Assembly (NCBI GenBank): GCA_051648365.1
Contig: JBOFEZ010000066.1
Coordinates: 29,195 to 93,194, forward strand
Length of the DNA: 64,000 nucleotides
Source of the DNA: JAGNZR01 sp051648365
Lineage (GTDB): Bacteria > Fusobacteriota > Fusobacteriia > Fusobacteriales > Fusobacteriaceae
Reading direction: 5' to 3'
The stretch's first letter is position 1, and the number at the start of each line of letters is the position of its first letter. Position numbers and translations under genes: made by a program. Below the pieces are notes generated by a model. That model had not been told where the DNA came from, did no database searches, and was given only the letters and a program-made list of their open reading frames with translations. Below, piece after piece: positions 35,201-43,296 of this stretch.

Positions 35201-37443
35201 TAGAATACTCCTTTCCAATAGTTATATCCTGATACCTGTTTCTCAGGATTTTTAACATCACTTATTCCCTTTACAATTTTCTCTATATCTTCCACAGTTT
35301 CCGCTCTAAATTCTAAAACTACCTCATCCACAAGAAGAGTTCTTATCTCTTTCATAGAGTCCGTGATATCAAGAGCTCTGTTGAGATATATTTCGCTGTT
35401 TCCTAATTTGTTTATTACAAGTGAGAAACTATCCTCTTTGTCATTTTTTATCTCCGTAGATTTTTCCCTCACTCCTGCTTCTATCTGCATAACTTTAGGC
35501 TTAGAATAGATAAGAAGAGCTTTTTTTAACTTAGTGACTCCCAAGTTCTTTATCTTTTCAAAACTAAGTTCAGGAGAGAGCATAACTGTTTCCACCTTAG
35601 TATTTTGAGCCCATTGAGATAGTGCATACCTATTACTTACATTTAAACTCCAGTGAAGAGTAAGATTTTTTCCAGGATTTTCTTTTACATCCAGTAAAGT
35701 ATATGCTATAGGGGAATCGTATTTTATTTTATCCAGATTTTTTTCTTTGACAACTCCCACATTAGCATAATAAATTTTATTTATTCCCAGTTCTCTCAGT
35801 TTTTTCTCCTGTTCTTCCCTTGTTACTATAGCTGATATCACCGGATTTTTTTCTGCTACACTCTCCTCCACTTTATCCACTATACACTTAGGCTCGGAAG
35901 AGTTTTCTCTTCTGTAAGAATCTGCTATTTTTTCTATGAGTTCTTCAGCAGCATCTCTCTTCATAGCTTTTATTATCGAAACCGGAATAAAAAGATTATC
36001 TTCTAATTTAAAATCACAGTTTCCTAGAGAAAATTCTGTTTCTCCAAGTTCAGAAAGCTTATCCTGAATATTTTCAGCTGTTATAGGCTTTTTACCTGCA
36101 AGCTCAGCTTCCTTCTCTCCTAAAGCCTCTCCTGTCAGCATTTCTCCTATCAAGTTCTCGTAATAGAAAGTCAGCTTAGGAAACTGATTCAGTTCAGCTT
36201 GGAATTTTCCGGTTATCTCTATTTTTTTCTCGCTATGCTTTCTTTCAAGATTTATGGTATCCTCTATCTCCTTATCAAAACTTTTAAAAAGATAACGCGT
36301 TCCCACAGGAATATCCTGCATTATAAGAGTTTCTCCTGGAAAAGCCTCTTTACTCTTATCAGCACTGCTACTTAGAGATTTTTCACGATTTTTGTCAAAA
36401 GTTCTATGAACTATCTTGCTTATGTAAGCTCCACCAAGTTTTTCAAAATCTTTAGAAAGATATGTAACCCCGTCTCCCAACATAATTTTTTCAGAAATTT
36501 TAACTTCTTTTCCATTGAAAATACCTATCTGTTTTCCCAAATTAAAAGAGTATTTGGAGTTAATAAGATTTTTCTCCTCACCATGAAAATATCCTTTTCC
36601 ATATCCTCTGTTAAATATTCTACTTATTCTCTCTTTTCTCTCCTCTCCGTCTATAAGAGTTTTAAAATACTCTGTTAACTCATGAACATACTTAGCTTCC
36701 TTCATACGTCCCTCTATTTTTATAGATTCAACCCCTATCTCTTTCAAGAAATCTATTTCATCTTTTCCCATAAGTTGATCTTTAGGACTTAGGATATATC
36801 CCATATCCCTTCCATCTACACTATAAGTTTTTCTGCATGGTTGAGCACACATTCCACGATTCCCACTACGGGCACCTATAAAACTGCTCATATAGCATTT
36901 CCCAGAATAACATACACACAGTGCACCTGAAACAAATATTTCCAACTCTATCGTGGTTTTTTCTCTTATAGATTTTATCTCTCCCAGAGAAAGTTCACGG
37001 GATAACACTACTCTTGAAAACCCTAACTCTCTCAAATACTCAGCTTCCACATGATTTGAAACTGTCATCTGGGTACTTCCGTGTATCTCGATTTCAGGAA
37101 AGTTTTCTTTAATAAATTTGAACATTCCCAAATCCTGGACAATAATAGCATCTAAACCATATTTGTAAAGCTCGTTTAAATTATGATAAAGGGGTTGAAA
37201 TTCATTATCCATCATAATGGTATTCAATGTCATCAGTACCCTTGTTCCATGCTCGTGGGCATAATCTATGGCTGCCTTATATTCTGTAAGGGTAAAATTC
37301 TTGGCACTCTTTCTGGCTCCGAATCCTTGAAGTCCCATATAAACCTCATCAGCTCCAGCATCTACTGCTGCATAAAATTTTTCAATATCCCCAGCTGGGG
37401 CAACTATCTGCAATTTTTTTATATTCTCTTTTTTATATTTCAT
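35200..37443 (-). CDS. U32 family peptidase (large form with DUF3656-like tail)
   Basis: 747 residues. The U32 domain covers about 10-300 (LQIVAPAGDIEKFYAAVDAGADEVYMGL, LSRELSLGEI) with the signature ELEIFVSGALCVCYSGKCYMSS and RSGNRGMCAQPCRKTY near residues 167-205. Its Cys residues are now thought to hold an Fe-S cluster in relatives that hydroxylate RNA (RlhA, TrhP). A long C-terminal extension follows. Despite the name, many members are prephenate-dependent RNA hydroxylases; whether this one acts on tRNA, rRNA or protein is open. It is the first gene of the pgpA-pncC-regulator run. Confidence 0.85.
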   Translation of the reverse strand: MKYKKENIKKLQIVAPAGDIEKFYAAVDAGADEVYMGLQGFGARKSAKNFTLTEYKAAIDYAHEHGTRVLMTLNTIMMDNEFQPLYHNLNELYKYGLDAIIVQDLGMFKFIKENFPEIEIHGSTQMTVSNHVEAEYLRELGFSRVVLSRELSLGEIKSIREKTTIELEIFVSGALCVCYSGKCYMSSFIGARSGNRGMCAQPCRKTYSVDGRDMGYILSPKDQLMGKDEIDFLKEIGVESIKIEGRMKEAKYVHELTEYFKTLIDGEERKERISRIFNRGYGKGYFHGEEKNLINSKYSFNLGKQIGIFNGKEVKISEKIMLGDGVTYLSKDFEKLGGAYISKIVHRTFDKNREKSLSSSADKSKEAFPGETLIMQDIPVGTRYLFKSFDKEIEDTINLERKHSEKKIEITGKFQAELNQFPKLTFYYENLIGEMLTGEALGEKEAELAGKKPITAENIQDKLSELGETEFSLGNCDFKLEDNLFIPVSIIKAMKRDAAEELIEKIADSYRRENSSEPKCIVDKVEESVAEKNPVISAIVTREEQEKKLRELGINKIYYANVGVVKEKNLDKIKYDSPIAYTLLDVKENPGKNLTLHWSLNVSNRYALSQWAQNTKVETVMLSPELSFEKIKNLGVTKLKKALLIYSKPKVMQIEAGVREKSTEIKNDKEDSFSLVINKLGNSEIYLNRALDITDSMKEIRTLLVDEVVLEFRAETVEDIEKIVKGISDVKNPEKQVSGYNYWKGVF

Positions 37444-37462
37444 TTTACCTCTCTCTTTCTAT

Positions 37463-37468
37463 ATTATA
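37463..37468 (-). promoter_or_regulatory. -10 box upstream of the U32 gene
   Basis: TATAAT on the minus strand about 20 nt upstream of the ATG; the -35 region is only AT-rich and no TTGACA-like box is seen, so the call is weak. Confidence 0.3.
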
Positions 37469-37505
37469 TTACTAAATTTTACACTATTTTACAGAGAGTT
37501 ACAAG

Positions 37506-37540
37506 GAAAAAAAGAGAGAGAAATTTCACTTCCCCTCTCT
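37506..37540 (-). terminator. Terminator after the ArsC-like gene
   Basis: On the minus strand AGAGAGGGGAA (37540-37530), a 6-nt loop and TTTCTCTCTCT (37523-37513), pairing with some G-U, are followed by a run of T (37512-37506). It ends the lipoprotein-ArsC unit. Confidence 0.75.
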
Positions 37541-37561
37541 TAGCACTCTATATTTTTTTAA

Positions 37562-37915
37562 TTAACCCAATAATTCTTCCCATTCACTCTCTTTAAATCC
37601 TATAAGTACTGTTTTTTCAGTAACCAATAACGGTCTTTTAACGAGCATTCCGTTACTAGCCAAAATTTCAAGAAGTTCCTCTTCAGTTCCATGGGCAACC
37701 TTATCTTTAAGGTTCAACTCCCTGTATAAAATTCCACTCGTGTTAAAAAATTTTTTCACTGGCTGCCCACTCAGTTCTAGATACTTTTTAAGTTCTTCAA
37801 CTTTGGGATTATCCTCCACTATCTGCCTGTCTTGAAAATTTATTCCTTTGGATTCGAGAAATTTTTTGGCATTTTTACAAGTACTGCATTTAGCATAATT
37901 TATAAAAGTTATCAC
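37562..37915 (-). CDS. ArsC/Spx-family thioredoxin-fold protein
   Basis: 117 residues with an N-terminal redox motif KCSTCKNA (Cys10, Cys13), then FQDRQIVEDNPKVEELKKYLELSG and the RPLLVTEKTVLIGFKESEWEELL end of the ArsC family. This is the YffB/YusI group. The CxxC pair differs from arsenate reductase (CX3-4 Cys-Arg) and is closer to Spx-like proteins. It has no arsenic genes nearby. Role unknown, probably thiol chemistry. The start is GTG, preceded by AAGGAG at 6 nt. It follows the lipoprotein gene by 25 bp. Confidence 0.82.
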   Translation of the reverse strand: MITFINYAKCSTCKNAKKFLESKGINFQDRQIVEDNPKVEELKKYLELSGQPVKKFFNTSGILYRELNLKDKVAHGTEEELLEILASNGMLVKRPLLVTEKTVLIGFKESEWEELLG

Positions 37916-37940
37916 TCTAAACTCCTTTTTATTTTCAATA

Positions 37941-38807
37941 TTACGGTGTTGTCGTTTTTAAAAGTTTCTGTATCTCAGCTTCCTTTTGGGCTAGCTGTTT
38001 TTTTAAAGTTTCCTGCTCCTTTAAATATTGAAGAAGCTTTTCTCTAGCCTCTATCTCAGCTTTAAGTTTTGTGTTATCTTCTTGAACTTGTTGAAGTTTT
38101 GTTGCTGTTTCATGTGATACTTCTGGCATCGGTGGAAGAACAACAGATTTAGCAGGAGCTGCTGTTGGCTGAGTTTTTATCAAAGTTCTTTTCTTAGAAT
38201 TTATCTCATTTTCTAAATCACTCATTAGAGTTTTAGAATCTCCTTGACCTATATAAAAACTGAATGTTTTTGTTATCCCCTTTACTCCTTCCACTGTCAC
38301 TGGAACCACTATCTCTGCATAATCTCTTTTTTGCTTTCCCTTCTCCTCTGCATTAAACAGATTTTTTCTTCCATATATAACATCTTTATTTGCTTGGCTC
38401 TGAGAAATAAATTTCAGATTTTTAACAGGAACAAAGTCACCATTGTAACTTTGACCAGGTCTTAGTGTAACTACTTCACTCTGAAAAATTCCAGATTCTT
38501 TATTTTTCAAATCATGTATTTTTTGTTCTTCTTTATCTAAACCTATGTATCTAGCTTTATTCCATTGAATCACTATTACATCTTCTGATATATTCTCAAC
38601 ATTTATTTTTAAAACGTTATCTTCAATTACTAAATTTGTTTTTAGGTCTTTAGTTGTAGCTTTATTTCCTAACACATTTACTGTTGAAAATGTTCCCTTC
38701 TCTTCAATTTTTAATAATTTAATATTTGATTCCTCTTTTTTTATCTCCCTATTATTACAAGCACCTAAAGTCAATAAAACTGAACTTAAGATTAATATTT
38801 TTTTCAT
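37941..38807 (-). CDS. Lipoprotein of unknown function with C-terminal coiled coil
   Basis: 288 residues. Signal peptide ending in lipobox LGAC, lipid-anchored Cys at residue 17. The next 200 residues are beta-rich with an alternating polar pattern (VIQWNKARYIGLDKEEQKIHD, SYNGDFVPVKNLKF); a Pro-rich linker then leads to a heptad-like coiled coil (about 230-282: KLQQVQEDNTKLKAEIEARE). Such an anchored coiled coil may reach toward the cell wall or bind another envelope protein; no function is known. A TTGAAA-N17-TATAAT promoter precedes it. Confidence 0.7.
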   Translation of the reverse strand: MKKILILSSVLLTLGACNNREIKKEESNIKLLKIEEKGTFSTVNVLGNKATTKDLKTNLVIEDNVLKINVENISEDVIVIQWNKARYIGLDKEEQKIHDLKNKESGIFQSEVVTLRPGQSYNGDFVPVKNLKFISQSQANKDVIYGRKNLFNAEEKGKQKRDYAEIVVPVTVEGVKGITKTFSFYIGQGDSKTLMSDLENEINSKKRTLIKTQPTAAPAKSVVLPPMPEVSHETATKLQQVQEDNTKLKAEIEAREKLLQYLKEQETLKKQLAQKEAEIQKLLKTTTP

Positions 38808-38834
38808 AATTTCCCCTTTTTTAATTTTAATCAG

Positions 38835-38863
38835 ATTATACTCTCAACATTATAATTTTTCAA
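38835..38863 (-). promoter_or_regulatory. Promoter of the lipoprotein-ArsC pair
   Basis: Minus-strand TTGAAA (38863-38858), spacer of exactly 17 nt, TATAAT (38840-38835), about 27 nt from the ATG. It lies just after the porin terminator, so the pair is an independent unit. Confidence 0.7.
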
Positions 38864-38920
38864 GACTATTTTAATAAACCAAGATTGAAAATAATCCAAA
38901 AAAACTTTAATGAATCTAAA

Positions 38921-38949
38921 AAATTTAGGCAGCAGTTTAGACTGCTGCC
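38921..38949 (-). terminator. Terminator after the porin gene
   Basis: GGCAGCAGT (38928-38936), TTAG loop, ACTGCTGCC (38941-38949), with TAAATTTTTT following on the minus strand. A GC-rich stem in very AT-rich DNA; stop codon of the porin is 11 bp away. Confidence 0.88.
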
Positions 38950-38959
38950 CATTTTTTTA

Positions 38960-40288
38960 TTAGAACCAGAATTCAGCTTGAACTCCAACCAATACATCTT
39001 CGTTTGAAGACACATTTTGTCCATAGTTATCAAATTTGTAGTAAGAAGCAAATGTTCTAATCTCAGGTCTTCCCCAGAATCCAGAATCAACTGTAAATGT
39101 AGGAGCAAATGTAAGTCCTAAACCATCATACTTCTCATATCCTCCCCAGTCACTTCCATCGAAATCTCTCTTTCCGTAAGAAGCTTCAAATATAAGTTTG
39201 AAATTGTCATTTACTCTGTATTGAGGTCTTAAAACAATTCCACCTTTATATCCATCAGTTCCGAAACCATTTTCTTTATCTCCAGTCCAGAATAGGTTAA
39301 ATTCTGTTCCCATAGCCCACTTATCATTGATATCTAAAACTCCATACGAGTTAATTCTCATCATATTCGTTCCACTTTCATTTCCTGTTGGAACCCAGTC
39401 ACCAAAGTTAACTCCAGCAGATCCTCCTGCAAATCCTTGTCCATAAATAAGGGAAGCTTGAGAGAATCCTTTTCCTAACCAATAATATCCAGGAATAAAG
39501 TGTGTTGCTCTAGCTGCAAACCCAGCATTAGCTGCATCTTCATTTACATTTTCATCATCTGTAAAATAAGTATTTAATTGGAATTCCCACTTATCAATAC
39601 CCATATATCTTAAATCTAGATTATATGCTGTAGTTCTATCTGAATTTCCTTCTGAATTATCTAAATCTACACCAATCATAGCTGCTGCCCATCTTGGGTT
39701 CTCTATTCCAAATCCTACACCTGATGATTGAACAAAGAAATCATCTGAGAAAGGTCCTTGATTTCTTTTATAATATCTTCTTCCAGCCCATAAAGTATAG
39801 TCTGAAGGCAGATAAGATAAGTTTCCTAATTCAACAAAAAGTTCTTTAATATCAAAATTGTCATCATTGGATTCTGGTTGAGAAGAATCTGCGAAAGAAT
39901 AATCATTTCCTATTTCAAATCTAGTATTAACTTTTCCCCAAGCTCCATTTTCCATCACAAATTTTCTAGAAGCTACAAGTTCAAAATAATTAGTCTCCTC
40001 TTCTCCACCTAATCTTCCTAAGAAATTATCAAAATGAGGTTTTGTTCCTGAAGTATTCCAATCATTATTTTTAGAAGCTCTTAATCCTGTTCTTCCATAT
40101 CCATGAACTTCCCAAAGGTCAAATTGATCTTTAGCCTTCTCTAGACCACCAAGTTTTCCTTCTAATACAGCAAGTCTAGCTTCTAAAGAAGCTTCAGATG
40201 CTTGCACTGGTGCAGGAACTACTTCTTTAGCGGCAACTGCAGCTGTAGCAAGTAGACACCCTACTAATGTTAACATTTTTTTGTTCAT
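38960..40288 (-). CDS. LamB/maltoporin-type carbohydrate porin
   Basis: 442-residue outer-membrane channel. Signal peptide (MLTLVGCLLATAAVAA, cleaved near residue 20), then a short coiled coil (ASLEARLAVLEGKLGGLEKA, about 33-52) that may bind peptidoglycan. Then come the LamB barrel blocks FDLWEVHGYGRTGLRAS, SLPSDYTLWAGRRYYKRN-like and a C-terminal Phe (EFWF). Family members pass maltose and maltodextrins; specificity is not proven here. It diverges from a MalE-like protein, which supports an oligosaccharide uptake role. Ribosome binding site GGGGAGGAAAA. Confidence 0.88.
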   Translation of the reverse strand: MNKKMLTLVGCLLATAAVAAKEVVPAPVQASEASLEARLAVLEGKLGGLEKAKDQFDLWEVHGYGRTGLRASKNNDWNTSGTKPHFDNFLGRLGGEEETNYFELVASRKFVMENGAWGKVNTRFEIGNDYSFADSSQPESNDDNFDIKELFVELGNLSYLPSDYTLWAGRRYYKRNQGPFSDDFFVQSSGVGFGIENPRWAAAMIGVDLDNSEGNSDRTTAYNLDLRYMGIDKWEFQLNTYFTDDENVNEDAANAGFAARATHFIPGYYWLGKGFSQASLIYGQGFAGGSAGVNFGDWVPTGNESGTNMMRINSYGVLDINDKWAMGTEFNLFWTGDKENGFGTDGYKGGIVLRPQYRVNDNFKLIFEASYGKRDFDGSDWGGYEKYDGLGLTFAPTFTVDSGFWGRPEIRTFASYYKFDNYGQNVSSNEDVLVGVQAEFWF

Positions 40289-40369
40289 TAAATTTTCCTC
40301 CCCTTATATTATAAATTAATTTTTGTTTTTCCGAACACTTTCCGTCATAAATTTTCTTTTTCGTGACTT

Positions 40370-40388
40370 GTTGTTCTATTTAAACAAC
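40370..40388. promoter_or_regulatory. Candidate operator, porin side
   Basis: GTTG-N11-CAAC dyad (perfect over GTTGTT-N7-AACAAC) about 13-31 nt downstream of the predicted porin transcription start. A second overlapping dyad CAAC-N6-GTTG (40385-40398) shares its CAAC. The same GTTG-N11-ACAAC-ending layout occurs on the other side at 40611-40629. Confidence 0.6.
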
Positions 40389-40407
40389 TTTCATGTTGCT
40401 TAATTCA

Positions 40408-40436
40408 ATTTTGCACCAAGAAACATTTTTTGTCAA
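40408..40436 (-). promoter_or_regulatory. Promoter of the porin gene
   Basis: Minus-strand TTGACA (40436-40431, consensus -35), 17 nt, CAAAAT (40413-40408). Expected start near 40401, giving a leader of about 110 nt. Confidence 0.65.
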
Positions 40437-40568
40437 GAGTTTATATGATTTTTTTTTAAAATTTCCTTTTTTTTATATTTATTTTTTATTTTTTTAAAAG
40501 GATTTCTTCATATTTTCCAGTAAAATATATAGCGTTTTAAGAATATTTTTTTTATTTTTTAAAAGCTC

Positions 40569-40597
40569 TTGATATTTTAAAGTATTTGATTTATAAT
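40569..40597 (+). promoter_or_regulatory. Promoter of the MalE-like gene
   Basis: TTGATA (40569-40574), 17-nt spacer, TATAAT (40592-40597). Expected start near 40604, about 60 nt before the ATG. Confidence 0.75.
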
Positions 40598-40610
40598 TGT
40601 TATGTACGGT

Positions 40611-40629
40611 GTTGCATCTATTTGACAAC
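40611..40629. promoter_or_regulatory. Candidate operator, MalE-like side
   Basis: GTTG-N11-CAAC dyad (extended TGTTG-N11-CAACA, 40610-40630) lying about 7-25 nt downstream of the predicted start. Compared with the 40370-40388 site it shares GTTG, TCTATTT inside the spacer (shifted by one) and ACAAC. Confidence 0.6.
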
Positions 40630-40663
40630 ATAATAAACATTATTTTATTGGGAGGTATTTTCA

Positions 40664-41926
40664 ATGAATTTTAAAAAATTATCACTGGTTGGAGCTTTAG
40701 CTTTAATAGCTGTTGCCTGTGGGGGGAAAAAAGAGGAGACTGCCAAAGCTCCTGAAGCTACAAAACCTACTGAAATTGTTCTTTGGGAACAGATGGAGCC
40801 AGGTGTAAGAGATCTTTATCTGAAAAAAGTTGAGGCATTCAATGCTGCAAACCCAAATATTAAAGTTTCTGTTACTCATTACTCAAACGAAGACTTAAGA
40901 ACTCAATTCCTAAGTGCTGCCCAAACTGGACAGGGACCAGATTTAGCTTACGGACCTAATGATTTCGCAGGAATATTCCAAGTTGCAGGATTAATCAAAC
41001 CTTTAGCAGATGTCCTTAAGCCTGAACTTTTAGCTACTTTCTCTCCTGAAGCTCTAAAATCTGGAGAAGTTAATGGAAAACTTTATGCTCTACCTGAGTT
41101 TGAAGGAAATCACATTGCACTTCTTTACAACAAAAAAATGGTTCCAGAAGCTCCAAAGAATTTCGATGAGTTTATAGCTATCGCTCAAGCTAATCAAAAA
41201 ATAGATACTGCTAACAAAGCTAACTCTACTTACGGATTCCTATACAATGAAAAAGAACCGTTCTGGTTTGTTGGACTTTATAATGGTTTCGGCGGAGGAG
41301 TATTCAACGATAAAAATGAGCCTACTTTAGACAATCCTGCTATGGTTGAAGCTCTTCAGTTCTCTCACGACATCAGAAACAAATACAAAATCGGAGAGGC
41401 TGGAATGGATTACGACATGTCTTCTGAGCTATTCAAGCAAGGAAAAGCTGCTATGATCTTGAACGGAGCTTGGTCTTGGTCTGAATACCTGAAAGATGGG
41501 ATGGATATGGGAGTTTCTTTCATGCCATTACCTAACGGAAAAACAGCTCTGTTCTACTCAGCTTCTAAAGGATACTCTGTATCTGAAAATACTAAGTCTG
41601 AGAAATATGAGGCTATCAACAAATTCTTCGAATTTATCTATACTCCAGAGAACAATGCTGAAATTTCTTTAGCTTCTTCTCAAGTTCCAGTTATAACTGC
41701 TGCTAAGGAACTTCCTTCAGTTAAGAGTGATTTCCTAATGAATGCTGCTACTGATATGATTAAACATACTGTACCTGGTCCAGTTATTGCTGAGATGAGA
41801 GCTATTTGGGATGGAATGAGACCTAATCTAGAGGCTGTACTAAACGGATCTTCAACTCCTGAAGCTGCAGCTAAAAAGATGCAAGCTGATGCTGAACAAG
41901 GTATTAAAACAATAAAAGGAAACTAA
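40664..41926 (+). CDS. ABC transporter sugar-binding lipoprotein (MalE-like)
   Basis: 420 residues. Signal peptide with lipobox (IAVACGG), lipid-anchored Cys near residue 19. The bacterial solute-binding type 1 fold follows: EIVLWEQMEPGVRDLYLKKVEAFNAANPNIKV, GPDLAYGPNDFAGIFQVAGLIKPL, and a C-terminal helix region. This is the maltose/maltodextrin-binding class. It is divergent from the porin, and no permease or ATPase genes follow: a terminator is next. The partner MalFG and MsmK-type ATPase must be encoded elsewhere. Ribosome binding site GGGAGG. Confidence 0.9.
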   Translation: MNFKKLSLVGALALIAVACGGKKEETAKAPEATKPTEIVLWEQMEPGVRDLYLKKVEAFNAANPNIKVSVTHYSNEDLRTQFLSAAQTGQGPDLAYGPNDFAGIFQVAGLIKPLADVLKPELLATFSPEALKSGEVNGKLYALPEFEGNHIALLYNKKMVPEAPKNFDEFIAIAQANQKIDTANKANSTYGFLYNEKEPFWFVGLYNGFGGGVFNDKNEPTLDNPAMVEALQFSHDIRNKYKIGEAGMDYDMSSELFKQGKAAMILNGAWSWSEYLKDGMDMGVSFMPLPNGKTALFYSASKGYSVSENTKSEKYEAINKFFEFIYTPENNAEISLASSQVPVITAAKELPSVKSDFLMNAATDMIKHTVPGPVIAEMRAIWDGMRPNLEAVLNGSSTPEAAAKKMQADAEQGIKTIKGN

Positions 41927-41930
41927 AATA

Positions 41931-41970
41931 AAAAAGAAGCAGATGGAAAATTTTCTATCTGCTTCTTTTT
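41931..41970. terminator. Bidirectional terminator
   Basis: AAAAAGAAGCAGAT (41931-41944) pairs with ATCTGCTTCTTTTT (41957-41970). It lies between the convergent MalE-like and Fe-S protein genes, and its A/T outer arms give U-tracts both ways. Confidence 0.88.
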
Positions 41971-41973
41971 AGT

Positions 41974-43230
41974 CTACATATCTTTCAGTAGAGCTCCTAA
42001 ATATTTTGATTTTATCTGTTCATTAGCCAATATCCTCTGACTCAGAGGAAGTTTTAATACAGCTCCCAATATACTCCCCATAACTCTGTGACTATAAAGA
42101 GCTTTATTATCAAAAATCAATTCGGCAAGTTTTCCTCTTTCGATAGCCATAAGGACTACCCTATGGGTGGTACTCAAAGGAGGTATAATTTTCTTTTCTC
42201 TCTCTTCCAAAATTATAGCCTCAACAGGGCAATTCCTTCCGCATATTCCACATCCAATACATATCTCTTCATCAATTTTTATACTGTTTCCAAAAAAAGA
42301 TATTGCATTTATTGGGCAAACCCTCATACATTTTTTACATTTTATACATTCCTCTTCCTTCACTTTGGGAATAAAATTACTGGTTGCTATGGAATGAAGA
42401 GCACCATATTTTTTGGCGGCCATTAAAAATTCACAGCAACATCCACAACAGTTACAGATAAAACCTATCTCATTTTTCACATTTTCGGCACATTGAACTA
42501 AATTATTATCATAAGCATCCTGGAGAAGTTTTTTGCATTCCTCTGCATAAATTCTTCTGGCATGGCCGTATTTGATTAAGGAATTAGCCACATTTCCAAA
42601 TGTCATACATATTTCCATAGGAGCTTTACAGGCCTTGCCTAGGTGTTCCATCTTATGACGACAATAACACTTACTAACGCCTATATGTTCTGCCTTTTCT
42701 ATGTGATAGGTAGCTTTTTCCCAGTCTAAAATCTGGATAGGATCTGTATCTCTTCCTAAAGAGAGCGCATACTCGTTCACGAGCACTCTTCCCATCTTGG
42801 TTTCTCCCTCTATAAGAAGTTTCCGGACAAAATCCTCTTCCACATTCAGGTACTGATAGAAAAGCTCCGAAAGAGCCTGCTGATCTAATTTTCCGTTGGT
42901 CCTCATTATTGAAAATTCAAAAAATCCTGCCATTGGTGGGGGCAGAACATATTTTTGCACTCCCTTATATGTGATGTCCAAAAGAACCGCTCTGCTGGAC
43001 AACTCTTCCAATACCTCTTTTGCTTCTTTTTCTGAAACTTTCCATATTTCTCCAGCCTTCTGAGCTGTAAAAGGTTTTATAGGTAGTTGAGACACCAGTG
43101 TTGCTTCTTTTTCACTAAACAATATTTTCAAAATTTTATACAATGTCTCTGAAGGGGGAGCTCCTTGTGGAAAATTATTCAGTCTTTCTTCCAAAGATTT
43201 ATAAGCATTCCTAGCTGTGAGATGACTCAT
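41974..43230 (-). CDS. Fe-S protein: winged-helix-like N-terminus, Cys-rich middle, 2[4Fe-4S] ferredoxin
   Basis: 418 residues. About 25-115 is helical and resembles a winged-helix region (TAQKAGEIWKVSEKEAKEVLEELSSRAVLLDI). The middle has two Cys groups: SKCYCRHKMEHLGKACKAPMEICM near residue 190-212 and FICNCCGCCCEFL near 257-269. Then a two-cluster ferredoxin domain: CIKCKKCMRVCPINA near 296 and CIGCGICGRNCPVEA near 325. No membrane segment or signal peptide. Similar proteins occur in anaerobes as 4Fe-4S dicluster proteins of unknown role, perhaps in electron transfer or sensing. It is a single gene with terminators on both sides. Confidence 0.7.
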   Translation of the reverse strand: MSHLTARNAYKSLEERLNNFPQGAPPSETLYKILKILFSEKEATLVSQLPIKPFTAQKAGEIWKVSEKEAKEVLEELSSRAVLLDITYKGVQKYVLPPPMAGFFEFSIMRTNGKLDQQALSELFYQYLNVEEDFVRKLLIEGETKMGRVLVNEYALSLGRDTDPIQILDWEKATYHIEKAEHIGVSKCYCRHKMEHLGKACKAPMEICMTFGNVANSLIKYGHARRIYAEECKKLLQDAYDNNLVQCAENVKNEIGFICNCCGCCCEFLMAAKKYGALHSIATSNFIPKVKEEECIKCKKCMRVCPINAISFFGNSIKIDEEICIGCGICGRNCPVEAIILEEREKKIIPPLSTTHRVVLMAIERGKLAELIFDNKALYSHRVMGSILGAVLKLPLSQRILANEQIKSKYLGALLKDM

Positions 43231-43296
43231 GAAAACCTCCTTAAATTTAACAAAACAGTTTCTTTAGTATTCATTTTTTTCAAAAAAAATCCTTTA

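Larger units (their letters stand above)
40289..40663. promoter_or_regulatory. Divergent porin / binding-protein regulatory region
   Basis: A 375-bp gene-free stretch between divergent genes. It holds one promoter and one 19-bp dyad for each gene, given separately, and a very A/T-tract-rich middle (about 40441-40560) that is probably intrinsically bent. No small ORF or RNA gene is evident. Confidence 0.75.

Noticed and set aside
37540..37549. TTAGCACTC, half of a CIRCE (HrcA) heat-shock operator
   Set aside because: The matching GAGTGCTAA is not found 9 nt later on either side, and the site is in the leader side of the ArsC terminator rather than at a heat-shock gene. A single half-site can occur by chance.
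40441..40560. Poly-A/T tracts as a possible replication origin or recombination site
   Set aside because: No DnaA boxes or repeats were found; the tracts lie inside a divergent promoter region and fit bent promoter DNA.
40664..41926. Taking the binding protein at 40664 as the missing PotD
   Set aside because: The sequence is of the MalE class, it is 20 kb from potABC and it diverges from a maltoporin-type porin.
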